IMG/VR virus record: IMGVR_UViG_3300022602_000029
Location: 62,001 to 126,000 of that record
Strand: one strand, 5' to 3'
Length of the DNA: 64,000 nt
DNA from: a virus
Both the position numbers and the translations under genes were made by a program. How positions within the stretch are numbered: position 1 is the first letter of the stretch; every line of letters begins with the position of its first letter. Below are positions 17,901 through 25,473 of this stretch, piece after piece. The notes under the pieces were generated by a model. It saw only the letters and a list, made by a program, of their open reading frames with translations, was not told the origin of the DNA and did no database searches.

Positions 17901-18379
17901 CGGCAGCCTTACCACAGAGCACACGCGATGTAATGGCTCAGAATGGAAAGATCAATCCTTTAGCAACACTAAATGGGGTTGGTATCGTTAACTATGGTAA
18001 CTATACTAGGGCCCACACAGCAAGTGCGTTAGACAGGATCAACGTAGCTAGATTGGTAGCTTATCTAAGACGCCAGCTAGGTATTTTGGCTCAACCTTAT
18101 CTGTTTGAACCAAATGATTCTGGTACTAGAGCCGCAATACAAAAAGCCGCAGAAAGTCTGTTTATTGAATTAGTCAATCAACGTGCTATCTATGACTATA
18201 TTGTAGTTTGCGATTCTAGCAACAACACACCAGCAAGGATCGATAGAAACGAACTATGGTTGGATGCGGCTATCGAACCAGTTAAAGCAGTTGAGTTTAT
18301 CTATATACCATTGAGACTGTTGAATACAGGCGCTATAGCATCAGGAAATCTTGGTGCTGGATTCCCCGGTTCAAATTAA
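14945..18379 (+). CDS. 18: Tail sheath protein (T4 gp18-like), enlarged
   Basis: A 1144-residue contractile sheath subunit. The N-terminus (NSPGVSVSVID) and NEYGLQAAYSSLGVNNLAYVVRAN are typical of gp18, and the last 350 residues hold the conserved core: HTASALDRINVARLVAYLRR, then AIYDYIVVCDSSNNTPARID and AVEFIYIPLRLL. T4 gp18 has 659 residues. The excess is an insertion from about residue 125 to 700 with small beta modules such as GQVWYKNESNNWVIVG, GQLWYGSNLEDVDILYHNG and IYVYNGNTLTWV. The insertion probably decorates the outside of the tail. Strong ribosome-binding site. Confidence 0.9.
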   Translation: MGTTLNSPGVSVSVIDQSFYTPAAPGTVPMFFVASAANKINSSGVIAQGTIPANAGTVYTISSQLDLVNTFGTPLFPTDSQGNSINGGEQNEYGLQAAYSSLGVNNLAYVVRANIDLSQLSASASVPTGLPVNGTYWLDTGNTQFGVYEWDAVNKVFTLQTPLIIDDSNSATDTADGLTPNQSFGTLGAYAVVATSMNKGQVWYKNESNNWVIVGTNTESQFGSSISGYTFKSNSWVTSYPLVTSTGIQGLTGGSTFYINGTQITIGSTSTNSVATTINSLMPQNGVGAKVNSSGYIELYADSRADGVTTNDGQIVLSGTTSTLVALGLTAGTYAPVALTLAPHTQVPKYASLGVPSGSVYVKTTSASVGADWIIRLYNANTAVWTTVSAPIYGGTDAALVALDPVGGGGQIAVGTLFVESNFDHGKNTYNSPKEAEFRVMRRSATKPTTIVGGQSVSSFVIHRGASTVTTVYSFSIDESIPGINGYQNTSTITVATITASTGSTSTTVSGSSIVTQISAAGFAEISASINSSGYLTITHASGGDFRLTDINSTGILSTLGYTATGNNPTANLLAPGAFDSYTFKGSNWAPLVFEALTTEPTTSPTNGQLWYGSNLEDVDILYHNGTTWVGYQYAGNGYQGVDPAFPNSDPNGPIIAAVQPTKQSDGTALENGDIWINSSSSVIYGQAIYVYNGNTLTWVLQDPSDHVTPNGWVFADARWATSGQATQPSSIKSLLTSNYLDPDAPDPALYPEGTRLWNLRRSGYNVKKYEVGYINIYENNGVNPRYQNDPMEGQGNTTPYNANRWVTVSPNDYLGRGVFGRYAQRGFVVASLKSAIDTNTKARDTDTVIFNLSACPGYPEAIQNLIELNSDRGYTGFVVGDTPFRLPSDTTSLANWGTNAAGAVDNGEQGAVSYDDYMAMFYPSGYTNDNTGNPIIVPPSHMMIRTIIESDQKSYPWFAPSGVNRGAIDNATSVGYVDSAGDFITAALPQSTRDVMAQNGKINPLATLNGVGIVNYGNYTRAHTASALDRINVARLVAYLRRQLGILAQPYLFEPNDSGTRAAIQKAAESLFIELVNQRAIYDYIVVCDSSNNTPARIDRNELWLDAAIEPVKAVEFIYIPLRLLNTGAIASGNLGAGFPGSN

Positions 18380-18380
18380 T

Positions 18381-18388
18381 GGTAAATA
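18381..18388 (+). promoter_or_regulatory. Late promoter GGTAAATA for tail tube
   Basis: Begins 2 nt after the sheath stop codon and is followed by AAGGAG and the tube ATG at 18410. Confidence 0.55.
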
Positions 18389-18409
18389 TAAAGAATAAGG
18401 AGCATTTTG

Positions 18410-19039
18410 ATGGCAATATCTAGTTTAATAAATTATTCAGTACCTTTAGCTGGAGGCGGGCAGAGCGCCGCTAACCAGGGCTTACTGATGCCAAAACTGA
18501 AATATCGTTTCAGAGTAACATTCGTTGGATTCGGTGCTAATAATAACACATTCGAGTTAACTAAACAGGTCGTGACTGCAGGTCGTCCAAGTGTTTCCTG
18601 GGAAAACGTAGAACTCAATGTATATAACAGTAAGATAAACTATGCTGGAAAATATACATGGGATGCTGTGCAGATCGTGTTAAGAGATGACGTAACCAAC
18701 GCAGTAACACAGTTAGTTGGTCAACAGATCCAGAAACAGTTTGATTTCTTTGAACAGAGTTCGGCGGCATCGGGAAGTGATTATAAATTCCAAACTAATA
18801 TCGAGATACTAGATGGTGGAAATGGAACAAATTCTCCAACTACTCTTGAACAGTTTGAACTCTATGGTTGCTACATACAAAAAGCCGCATATCAACAAGG
18901 TGATTACAAAACCAGCGATGCTATGGATATTACCTTAGATCTTAAGTTTGATAACGCACTACAATACAACGGTGATGGATCTCTAGGTGGTATTGGTACC
19001 TCAGTAGCAAGGACATTAGGTCAAGTAGCTACAAGCTAA
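18410..19039 (+). CDS. 19: Tail tube protein (T4 gp19-like)
   Basis: A 209-residue tube monomer. LMPKLKYRFRVTFVGFG is the opening strand pair of gp19-type tubes, followed by VTAGRPSVSWENVELNVYNSK with the conserved P-x-V-x-x-E-x-V-E of tube proteins, WDAVQIVLRDDV, and a C-terminal MDITLDLKFDNALQ strand. It stacks in hexameric rings inside the sheath. ATG 18410 is chosen over an in-frame TTG at 18407 because of AGGAG spacing. A strong terminator follows. Confidence 0.9.
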   Translation: MAISSLINYSVPLAGGGQSAANQGLLMPKLKYRFRVTFVGFGANNNTFELTKQVVTAGRPSVSWENVELNVYNSKINYAGKYTWDAVQIVLRDDVTNAVTQLVGQQIQKQFDFFEQSSAASGSDYKFQTNIEILDGGNGTNSPTTLEQFELYGCYIQKAAYQQGDYKTSDAMDITLDLKFDNALQYNGDGSLGGIGTSVARTLGQVATS

Positions 19040-19052
19040 TAGACCTAAAAAT

Positions 19053-19077
19053 AAAGGCCCTTAGGGGCCTTTTTTTA
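19053..19077 (+). terminator. Rho-independent terminator after tail tube gene
   Basis: AGGCCC, a TTA-containing loop and GGGCCT followed by a run of seven T. It insulates the tube gene from the next late promoter. Confidence 0.88.
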
Positions 19078-19080
19078 TCA

Positions 19081-19088
19081 CATAAATA
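19081..19088 (+). promoter_or_regulatory. Late promoter CATAAATA (leaderless)
   Basis: Ends 5 nt before ATG 19094, directly after the terminator. Confidence 0.68.
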
Positions 19089-19093
19089 TTGCT

Positions 19094-20266
19094 ATGAGCG
19101 CTTTTACATCTTTCCTATCTACAGTATTATCTGAAGGCTGGATGCGTGATCAAGAACATGCCAGTAAGCTATACAGAGCAGATGGTGTTTATGATTTCGC
19201 ACCTAAAACAGCATGGATATACTATGTTACATTCCAAATAAACAGCAATGTTCTAGGAGCTGCCTCAGGATCAGCGCAGGTAGCAAATAAGTTTTTCATC
19301 AGCCAAAGTTGGAAAAATAGGATGTATGATGGGAATACTATCGGCCAGTTAGTTAAATCTGCTGATCTTCCTAAATTCAATATATCGACTGAGACATTGA
19401 ATCAATACAATAGGAAAACACAGGTAACTACCAAGTTAGAATATCTACCACTGAATATAACGTTCCATGATGATCAGGCCAATGCCACTAGTGATCTTTG
19501 GTTCGCCTATTATAACTATATGTTCGCTGATGGGTATTATAGTCCTGCTAACTCTCCGGGAAATCAGGGATATATAAGCCTTGTACAACAGCAATACTAT
19601 AATAGCGATAACAAATACTCAGTGGAACCTACCAGATATGGTTATGATCCTCAAAATAAATATCCCTTCTTTGATAGCATTACGATTTATCTGATGAACA
19701 AACAAAAATATTATAGTTTTACTTTGATAAATCCTATCATCAAAGAATGGAGGCATGGCGATGTTGATCAAAATCAAGGAAATAAATTCTTAGAAAATAA
19801 AATGACCTTGGCATATGAGACTATAGCCTATGATAAAGGAAATACAGGAAACATCAAACCGGCCTTTAACAAAACACATTACGATACCACTCCTAGCCCT
19901 CTAGCTATCGCGGGAGGTGGTAGCAGTAGTCTTTTTGGAGAAGGGGGAGTAGTAGCAGGAGCCACAGGAATATTCGGAGCCAACGGATCATTCTCCGCCG
20001 CATTATCTTCCAATGATCCATGGGCATTTGCCAAGGTAGCTATTCAGACTGCTAACCTAGCTAAAAATGTCTCTAATCTTAATACAGCGGCCACAGTCAA
20101 TGAACTAACTAACCAGGGATTGGCTCAGCTGAATAGTATAGCGACCAGCGCCAAATCAGGTAGTTCGGTCATACCTCCTGGATTTAGTTTTCCAGGAGTG
20201 GGATTTAACGGCGGCGCCCCTACCACTACAGCCCAGCCTTCTAATATAACTTATAATAAAGTATGA
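19094..20266 (+). CDS. Tail-tube-fold virion protein (tube/baseplate tube initiator type)
   Basis: A 390-residue protein not confidently assigned to one T4 gene. The segment LVKSADLPKFNISTETLNQYN followed by LEYLPLNITFHDD has the layout of the tube fold shared by gp19, gp54 and gp48, and YPFFDSITIYLMNKQKYYSFTLINPII suggests a second strand set. The C-terminal 120 residues are Gly/Ala/Ser-rich and probably flexible. Position directly after the tube gene fits a tube-associated structural protein. Its leader is missing: the late element ends 5 nt before the ATG. Confidence 0.62.
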   Translation: MSAFTSFLSTVLSEGWMRDQEHASKLYRADGVYDFAPKTAWIYYVTFQINSNVLGAASGSAQVANKFFISQSWKNRMYDGNTIGQLVKSADLPKFNISTETLNQYNRKTQVTTKLEYLPLNITFHDDQANATSDLWFAYYNYMFADGYYSPANSPGNQGYISLVQQQYYNSDNKYSVEPTRYGYDPQNKYPFFDSITIYLMNKQKYYSFTLINPIIKEWRHGDVDQNQGNKFLENKMTLAYETIAYDKGNTGNIKPAFNKTHYDTTPSPLAIAGGGSSSLFGEGGVVAGATGIFGANGSFSAALSSNDPWAFAKVAIQTANLAKNVSNLNTAATVNELTNQGLAQLNSIATSAKSGSSVIPPGFSFPGVGFNGGAPTTTAQPSNITYNKV

Positions 20267-20640
20267 CCTTATACAATAACATTCCCCAATCTACATCAGG
20301 CGGATCTAGTTCAGATGCCACTGTGCAATATTTCAGTACTTTCTATCAGAAGCCTATTAGTCTTAGTGATCAAGACCTGGCGGCAGTGACCGGTTTCTTC
20401 CAAGGAGCTGGATTTAGTTTAGAGAATGCTAGATCTATAGCTACTATAATACTCAGCCAGGCCAAACTAACCAACTCAGATGCTTATACTATTATAGATA
20501 CCTTGAGAAAGTTAAATGGCCTACAGTTAAGCACCATAGTGGCAGAAATATTGAACACTAACAGATTTAAAACTAGCAGCCTAGGTACATCAAATCTTTC
20601 GACTACTGCTGATGAAGTATCGAGAAACATAATAGCATGA
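20263..20640 (+). CDS. Conserved small virion-associated protein, unknown function
   Basis: One hundred and twenty-five residues, not recognised. It has a Ser-rich start and a helical middle (LTNSDAYTIIDTLRKLNGLQ and similar), with no membrane segment. It overlaps its upstream neighbour (19094) and downstream neighbour (gp4-like) by 4 nt each, so it is co-translated with structural genes and probably belongs to tail or neck assembly. Confidence 0.7.
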   Translation: MTLYNNIPQSTSGGSSSDATVQYFSTFYQKPISLSDQDLAAVTGFFQGAGFSLENARSIATIILSQAKLTNSDAYTIIDTLRKLNGLQLSTIVAEILNTNRFKTSSLGTSNLSTTADEVSRNIIA

Positions 20641-21077
20641 GTCTAAGATTTAATCAGGGATTTTTTAGCATCAAGAATCCAGAAAAATACATAGGATTAG
20701 GGACACCTCGTTTCCGTAGTAGTTGGGAGCTGTCGGTTATGAAGATGTGCGATGAGAACGAAGCGATACATCAATGGGCCAGCGAAAGTATAAAAATACC
20801 CTACAAAGATCCTCTAAGCGGTAAACCTACTGTTTATGTACCTGACTTCTTGGTCATATTCCAAGATAATAAAAAACAAAAACGTGCCGAAGTATGGGAG
20901 ATAAAACCTGCCAATCAAACCCTGAAAGAAAAGGTAGGCAAAAATATCTACAATCAGGCGCAGTACATACGTAACATGGTTAAATGGGCGGCAGCCAAGG
21001 CCTACTGTAGCCAGAACGGAATGAAGTTCCGTATTATAACAGAACATGATTTATACCATACCGGTAAAAAGATGTGA
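20637..21077 (+). CDS. 4: Head completion protein (T4 gp4-like)
   Basis: A 146-residue homologue of T4 gp4 (gp50). NPEKYIGLGTPRFRSSWELSVMK followed by WASESIKIPYKDP, VYVPDFLVIF, EVWEIKPANQ and KFRIITEHDLY reproduce the order of the T4 protein. The pattern (E of SSWE, PDF, E-x-K) is PD-(D/E)XK-nuclease-like. In T4 this protein acts on packaged DNA ends or the portal so that heads can accept tails. It overlaps the preceding gene by 4 nt. Confidence 0.85.
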   Translation: MSLRFNQGFFSIKNPEKYIGLGTPRFRSSWELSVMKMCDENEAIHQWASESIKIPYKDPLSGKPTVYVPDFLVIFQDNKKQKRAEVWEIKPANQTLKEKVGKNIYNQAQYIRNMVKWAAAKAYCSQNGMKFRIITEHDLYHTGKKM

Positions 21078-21090
21078 TAAGTAGTAGACT

Positions 21091-21564
21091 ATGACAAAGA
21101 AGCTAGAAGAACTATTAGATATAAATCCGCTCAAGGAAGAATCTGCTCCCCTTCCGGAAACACTACCAGAAAATCCCGTAATCTCGCTAGAAGAAAAACT
21201 AGAAGAGTTTGATAAAATAGCCAGTGCCCTACCTCGTGTGAGAGGGCTAGGAGATATATCAGATCTAGAACTAGATAATCTAGCAAAGAAAGCAGAAGAA
21301 GCCTATGATGACATCATGGATCTAGGTATGCAGGTCGAGCCCAAATATAGCGCTCGTATGTTTGAAGTGGCTACAGGTATGCTTAATGCCGCTATAACAG
21401 CCAAAACAAATAAGATTGAAAAGAAGCTGAAAATGGTAGATCTACAGCTGAAAAAACTAGCTATAGATAAGAAAAGCGGCAAGGGTGACGAGATCGAAGG
21501 TGAAGGCTTCATCGTCACGGATCGTAACAGCATCCTTGAAAAACTTAAAAATCTTAATAAATAA
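21091..21564 (+). CDS. 16: Terminase small subunit (T4 gp16-like)
   Basis: A 157-residue protein with an acidic N-terminus and a long helical centre (LDNLAKKAEEAYDDIMDLGM, then SARMFEVATGMLNAAITAKTNKIE) matching the central coiled-coil domain of T4 gp16 in length and register. Small terminase recognises DNA and stimulates the gp17 ATPase. It stands two genes before the large subunit. The assignment rests on pattern and position, since gp16 proteins diverge quickly. Confidence 0.72.
   Translation: MTKKLEELLDINPLKEESAPLPETLPENPVISLEEKLEEFDKIASALPRVRGLGDISDLELDNLAKKAEEAYDDIMDLGMQVEPKYSARMFEVATGMLNAAITAKTNKIEKKLKMVDLQLKKLAIDKKSGKGDEIEGEGFIVTDRNSILEKLKNLNK
21556..21563 (+). promoter_or_regulatory. 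Late element AATAAATA inside end of gp16-like gene
   Basis: Overlaps the stop codon of the terminase small subunit gene; 17 nt of leader with AGGA before ATG 21581. Confidence 0.5.
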
Positions 21565-21580
21565 AGCATAGGATACTGAC

Positions 21581-22192
21581 ATGACATCATTTAAACAACT
21601 ACTGTCCGAGAGCACTAAGAAATATAACTTTAGAGTTAAAATCGCCGGAGCTTTTGACAAAGACAACGAAACCAAACTGGAATCATTACTAGATAAGTTC
21701 AAGGTTTCTAGTTTTAAAAAATCAGGAACAACTCCTGTGCAGAGCTTTCCTTTAGATTTTCCTAAGTTAAGGAATGAACTAGTTTCTATCTATGAAGTTA
21801 CAGTAGATTATCCAACTACACCGTTCGAACTTACAGAATACCTAAATAACAATATCAATATTCCTAAAGAACACCTAATAGTAAAAACACCAGGTGATCC
21901 TACAGAAGCATACCAAGAGCCAGTAGAAAAAAGAACAGAGGCATTGCTCAATGATGGAGAATATAAAGAATCTCCAAATGCCAAGTTTGAAGATTACTAC
22001 GGTGACAAATACAACTCAGGATTCGTCAAAGAACTAAACGATATCTTGAAGTTGCAGAGAAGAGAGAGAGGTGAAGTCATACCCGAGTCTAAGCCAGATG
22101 ATATTATCAAGAACCCAGGTCAGACTTTAAATGATATCCCGCAAAATAACAAGTCGCTATTAAAGCAGGCTACAGATCCAAGGAAACGATAA
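21581..22192 (+). CDS. Conserved T4-type late protein, unknown function
   Basis: A 203-residue protein. The N-terminal 100 residues look like a small alpha/beta domain (YNFRVKIAGAFDKDNETKLESLL, then ELVSIYEVTVDYPTTPFEL); the rest is charged and probably extended. It starts with the MTSFKQLLSES pattern common to late proteins of marine T4-like phages. It sits between the two terminase genes, so a packaging or head role is possible but not shown. Confidence 0.7.
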   Translation: MTSFKQLLSESTKKYNFRVKIAGAFDKDNETKLESLLDKFKVSSFKKSGTTPVQSFPLDFPKLRNELVSIYEVTVDYPTTPFELTEYLNNNINIPKEHLIVKTPGDPTEAYQEPVEKRTEALLNDGEYKESPNAKFEDYYGDKYNSGFVKELNDILKLQRRERGEVIPESKPDDIIKNPGQTLNDIPQNNKSLLKQATDPRKR

Positions 22193-22193
22193 T

Positions 22194-23819
22194 ATGCAAA
22201 TGATCAATGTACTACAGAGACTAGCAGAGCTAGATTCTAAAAATCCAAATGTAGCTAATCCATTAGCCGCTGGAAAGAAAGTCATGGAGGCTGATCAGAT
22301 GCCCCAACTTCCTGAACTTAAATCAGTTAATGAACTAAAAGCACTAAGTGGTTTAAAACCGGTAGCAGAATGCGGCATCATGGAACTAGGTGGCGGTGAG
22401 ATGATGAACGCACATCCCCGTCCTCCAGCAAGTTTCAGTATCAATGCCACAGCAGCCGATGGCGCTGAAGTCAGCAGTATGCTAAGTGATATTTTAAATC
22501 TCGCAGGCGTACATAAGGTAGGCGATGAGCACATGCCTGCTGTAGATGGTCCTCAAACATCTATGATACAGACAGCTCCTATGGCACACGGAATGGATGC
22601 TAAAGATGCTATGAGATCAGCGCTAGATAAAATGAATGCGCCCGGCGATGAAATGCATGATATGGATGAACCCGAAGACGGGGCCATGGACGATATGCCT
22701 ATGACAGACGAAGAAGAGATGCCTATGTCTACAGCTGGATTTGGAGATGCAGGCGGAGCCGGAGCCGCTGAACCAATGTCAGCTCAAGGGCTAGGTAGTG
22801 GCGGTACAGACAGTCCTGTTAGTTCTATGGCTGACGAAATACGCGACATGGCCGATAAGTTAAGTCAGATCGAAGACAAAGAAGACTTGCCAGGACTAGA
22901 CAAAGATCAAAAAGCAGACGAGGCCTACAACAACACTCCTGCTGATCCCACAAATGTTCCTCTAGGTAACTCCAACGATTTTTCTTATAATCCTAATATG
23001 GGAGCAGGCGCTTCACGACACGGATTAGGCACACAGCCTACCGCGATGGCCGAAGACCTAGAAGATCAACTATATTCAGAATATAAAAAGTTTGTTAGCG
23101 AAGCCAAAGCTGATTGCTGTTGCGAAGAGAAAGGCAAAAAAGCCTGTCCAGTACACGGTAAAAAAAAAGCTAACGAAGGCCTAAATCACAATCACGCAGG
23201 ACCTAAGATTGAACACGCCGATGTAGAAGCCTGCGTTAAGTGCGCAGAGACTATGGGCGTGGCTTTAGAACACGAAAACATGCAGGCACTACATGACTGC
23301 ATGGAAAGTTTCCCCAAGTTCCATAAACACATCACGAACAAGTATAACGAGTGCTGGGAAGATTTCCACACTAAATGCTGTGAACATTACCATAATAGAA
23401 ACGGCCATGAGATGATAGCTGACGAAGACCATACCGGACAAGCAGGAGTCGCAGGGCCTGGTATAATGGCAGGTGGTGGTGGCAGCTACGGCATGTATGA
23501 ATCTAAAAAGAAAAAAGGCGATGGCAATCTAGCTAACAACTATCCTCCCTATGACAAGGTAACACGCGGTGACGTTATCGCCGGTGCCAAAGGCCAAGAT
23601 CAAATGGGCGGTAAGAAAAAGACTAAAGAAGGCGATGATAAAAGTCTAAGTAAAGCTGCCAAGACAGTTAAGAAAGGTGCCCTACACAAACAAGAAGGTA
23701 TTCCACAAGACAAAAAGATTGGAACAGATAAACTGAAAAGTCTAAAGAAAAGAGGCACACCTTTAGAAAAAAAACGTGCTAACTTTGCCCTTAATATACA
23801 GGGCAAGGGTAAAAAATAA
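22194..23819 (+). CDS. Met/Asp/Glu-rich low-complexity late protein with Cys/His cluster
   Basis: A 541-residue protein with no recognised domain. It has a short helical start, MMNAHPRPPASFSINA near residue 70, and a long acidic, methionine-rich stretch (about 145-200). A Cys/His-rich part follows (ADCCCEEKGKKACPVHGKKK, then VEACVKCAETMGV and CWEDFHTKCCEHYHNR) that could bind metal. A lysine-rich tail completes it. The strongly opposite charges of middle and tail suggest a scaffold-like or internal head protein. It is followed by a terminator. Confidence 0.7.
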   Translation: MQMINVLQRLAELDSKNPNVANPLAAGKKVMEADQMPQLPELKSVNELKALSGLKPVAECGIMELGGGEMMNAHPRPPASFSINATAADGAEVSSMLSDILNLAGVHKVGDEHMPAVDGPQTSMIQTAPMAHGMDAKDAMRSALDKMNAPGDEMHDMDEPEDGAMDDMPMTDEEEMPMSTAGFGDAGGAGAAEPMSAQGLGSGGTDSPVSSMADEIRDMADKLSQIEDKEDLPGLDKDQKADEAYNNTPADPTNVPLGNSNDFSYNPNMGAGASRHGLGTQPTAMAEDLEDQLYSEYKKFVSEAKADCCCEEKGKKACPVHGKKKANEGLNHNHAGPKIEHADVEACVKCAETMGVALEHENMQALHDCMESFPKFHKHITNKYNECWEDFHTKCCEHYHNRNGHEMIADEDHTGQAGVAGPGIMAGGGGSYGMYESKKKKGDGNLANNYPPYDKVTRGDVIAGAKGQDQMGGKKKTKEGDDKSLSKAAKTVKKGALHKQEGIPQDKKIGTDKLKSLKKRGTPLEKKRANFALNIQGKGKK

Positions 23820-23831
23820 GCAGTATGACCC

Positions 23832-23858
23832 AATAGCCCCTTAGGGGGCTATTTTTTT
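23832..23858 (+). terminator. Rho-independent terminator before terminase large subunit
   Basis: AATAGCCCC, a short loop and GGGGCTATT run into seven T. It separates the gp16 transcription unit from the leaderless gp17 unit. Confidence 0.88.
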
Positions 23859-23859
23859 C

Positions 23860-23867
23860 AGTAAATA
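23860..23867 (+). promoter_or_regulatory. Late promoter AGTAAATA (leaderless) for terminase large subunit
   Basis: Begins 2 nt after the terminator T-run and ends 5 nt before ATG 23873. Confidence 0.62.
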
Positions 23868-23872
23868 AAAAT

Positions 23873-25462
23873 ATGACAACTAATAGATTTGATGGTAACC
23901 TAGTTAAAACTGCTCACAGTAAGCAAAAATATACCGAGCAGGATATAATTGATCTAGGCGCTTGTATGGATCCTATTACTGGTCCACATCATTTCCTTGA
24001 TAACTTTTTTTACATACAACATCCTACTAAAGGACGTTTACGATACGACGCATTTGAATATCAACGTAGGTTAATAGACAGTTATCACAATCATAGATTT
24101 AATGTAAACCTATTACCTCGCCAGACTGGTAAGACTACCACAGCGGCGGGCTATCTCTTATGGTATGCCATGTTCGTGCCAGATGCTACGATACTAATCG
24201 CCGCACACAAATATACAGGGGCCCAGGAGATCATGAGTAGGATACGGTTCGCCTATGAATTATGTCCTGATCATATACGTTGCGGAGTTACCAGTTATAA
24301 CAAACAGAGTATAGAGTTTGATAATGGAAGCCGTATCATAGCACAGACGACTACAGAAACAACAGGTCGAGGTTTGTCACTATCACTACTATATGCAGAT
24401 GAGTTTGCGTTCGTTCCGCCCAATGTGGCTACAGAATTCTGGACTTCGATATCACCTACCCTAGCTACTGGTGGTAAAGCTATCATCACATCTACTCCGA
24501 ACAGTGATGAAGATCAATTCGCTACAATCTGGAAAGAAGCAAATAAGCGTCTAGATGAATTCGGTAACACACAAGAAATAGGACGCAACGGTTTCTTCCC
24601 CTTTAAAGCGCATTGGAGGGAACATCCTGATAGAGACGACAAGTGGGCAGAAGAAGAACGAAGTCGAATCGGCGAAGAACGTTTCCGCCGTGAACACGAC
24701 TGCGAATTCTTGGTATTTGATGAAACACTAGTTAACAGTATTTGCCTAGCAGAACTTGAAGGAATCGAACCGATTTTGAAAATGGGACAGGTGCGTTGGT
24801 ATAAAGAAATCGATCCAAAATCCACCTATGTAGTAGCTCATGATCCTAGTCTCGGTACTGGAGGTAACTACGCAGGTATAGAAATATTTGAACTACCTAG
24901 CATGGAACAGGTAGGAGAATGGCAACATAATCTTACGCCAATACAACAACAAGTAAAGGTACTAAGAGAAATCTGCAAATATATAGATAACAAATGTCTA
25001 GAATCAGGGAAGAATGCCACTATCTATTTTAGCATAGAAAACAACACAGTAGGAGAAGCCGCATTGGTAGCTATCAACGAGATGGGAGAAGAAAGCATAC
25101 CGGGTATGTTCCTAAGCGAGCCTGTGAAAAGAGGACATGTGCGTAGATTCCGTAGAGGATTTAACACTACTCATAACAGTAAAATATCTGCCTGTAGCAA
25201 GGCCAAACAGTTGATAGAACAGGGAAAAATCAAGATCAACAGCAAGAGTCTTATATCAGAGCTTAAGACTTTTGTGGCCGCAGGTATAACTTTCAAAGCC
25301 AAAGATCAGCAATATGATGACTTGGTTTCAGCATTATTGTTGGCAGTGAGAATGATAGTTATGCTAGGTGACTGGGATCCTATAATCTATAATAAGATGG
25401 TCGAGGATGCCAAGATGGATGACTACGAAATGCCCATGCCTATCTACGTCAGCAGTTTTTAA
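23873..25462 (+). CDS. 17: Terminase large subunit (T4 gp17-like)
   Basis: A 529-residue packaging motor. ATPase domain: Walker A RQTGKTT (83-89) and Walker B LLYADEF (172-178), followed by the coupling motif ITSTPN. Nuclease domain: AHDPSLGTGGNYAG (first Asp), FSIENNTVGEAAL (Glu) and QQYDDLVSALL (Asp), the RNase H-type triad of gp17. It pumps DNA into the prohead and cuts concatemers, headful style in T4. The translated region has no Shine-Dalgarno sequence; the late element lies 5 nt upstream. Full length and intact. Confidence 0.95.
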   Translation: MTTNRFDGNLVKTAHSKQKYTEQDIIDLGACMDPITGPHHFLDNFFYIQHPTKGRLRYDAFEYQRRLIDSYHNHRFNVNLLPRQTGKTTTAAGYLLWYAMFVPDATILIAAHKYTGAQEIMSRIRFAYELCPDHIRCGVTSYNKQSIEFDNGSRIIAQTTTETTGRGLSLSLLYADEFAFVPPNVATEFWTSISPTLATGGKAIITSTPNSDEDQFATIWKEANKRLDEFGNTQEIGRNGFFPFKAHWREHPDRDDKWAEEERSRIGEERFRREHDCEFLVFDETLVNSICLAELEGIEPILKMGQVRWYKEIDPKSTYVVAHDPSLGTGGNYAGIEIFELPSMEQVGEWQHNLTPIQQQVKVLREICKYIDNKCLESGKNATIYFSIENNTVGEAALVAINEMGEESIPGMFLSEPVKRGHVRRFRRGFNTTHNSKISACSKAKQLIEQGKIKINSKSLISELKTFVAAGITFKAKDQQYDDLVSALLLAVRMIVMLGDWDPIIYNKMVEDAKMDDYEMPMPIYVSSF

Positions 25463-25468
25463 TAAATA
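25461..25468 (+). promoter_or_regulatory. Late promoter AATAAATA (leaderless)
   Basis: Overlaps the gp17 stop codon (TAA 25460-25462) and ends 5 nt before ATG 25474. Confidence 0.68.
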
Positions 25469-25473
25469 TAGCT

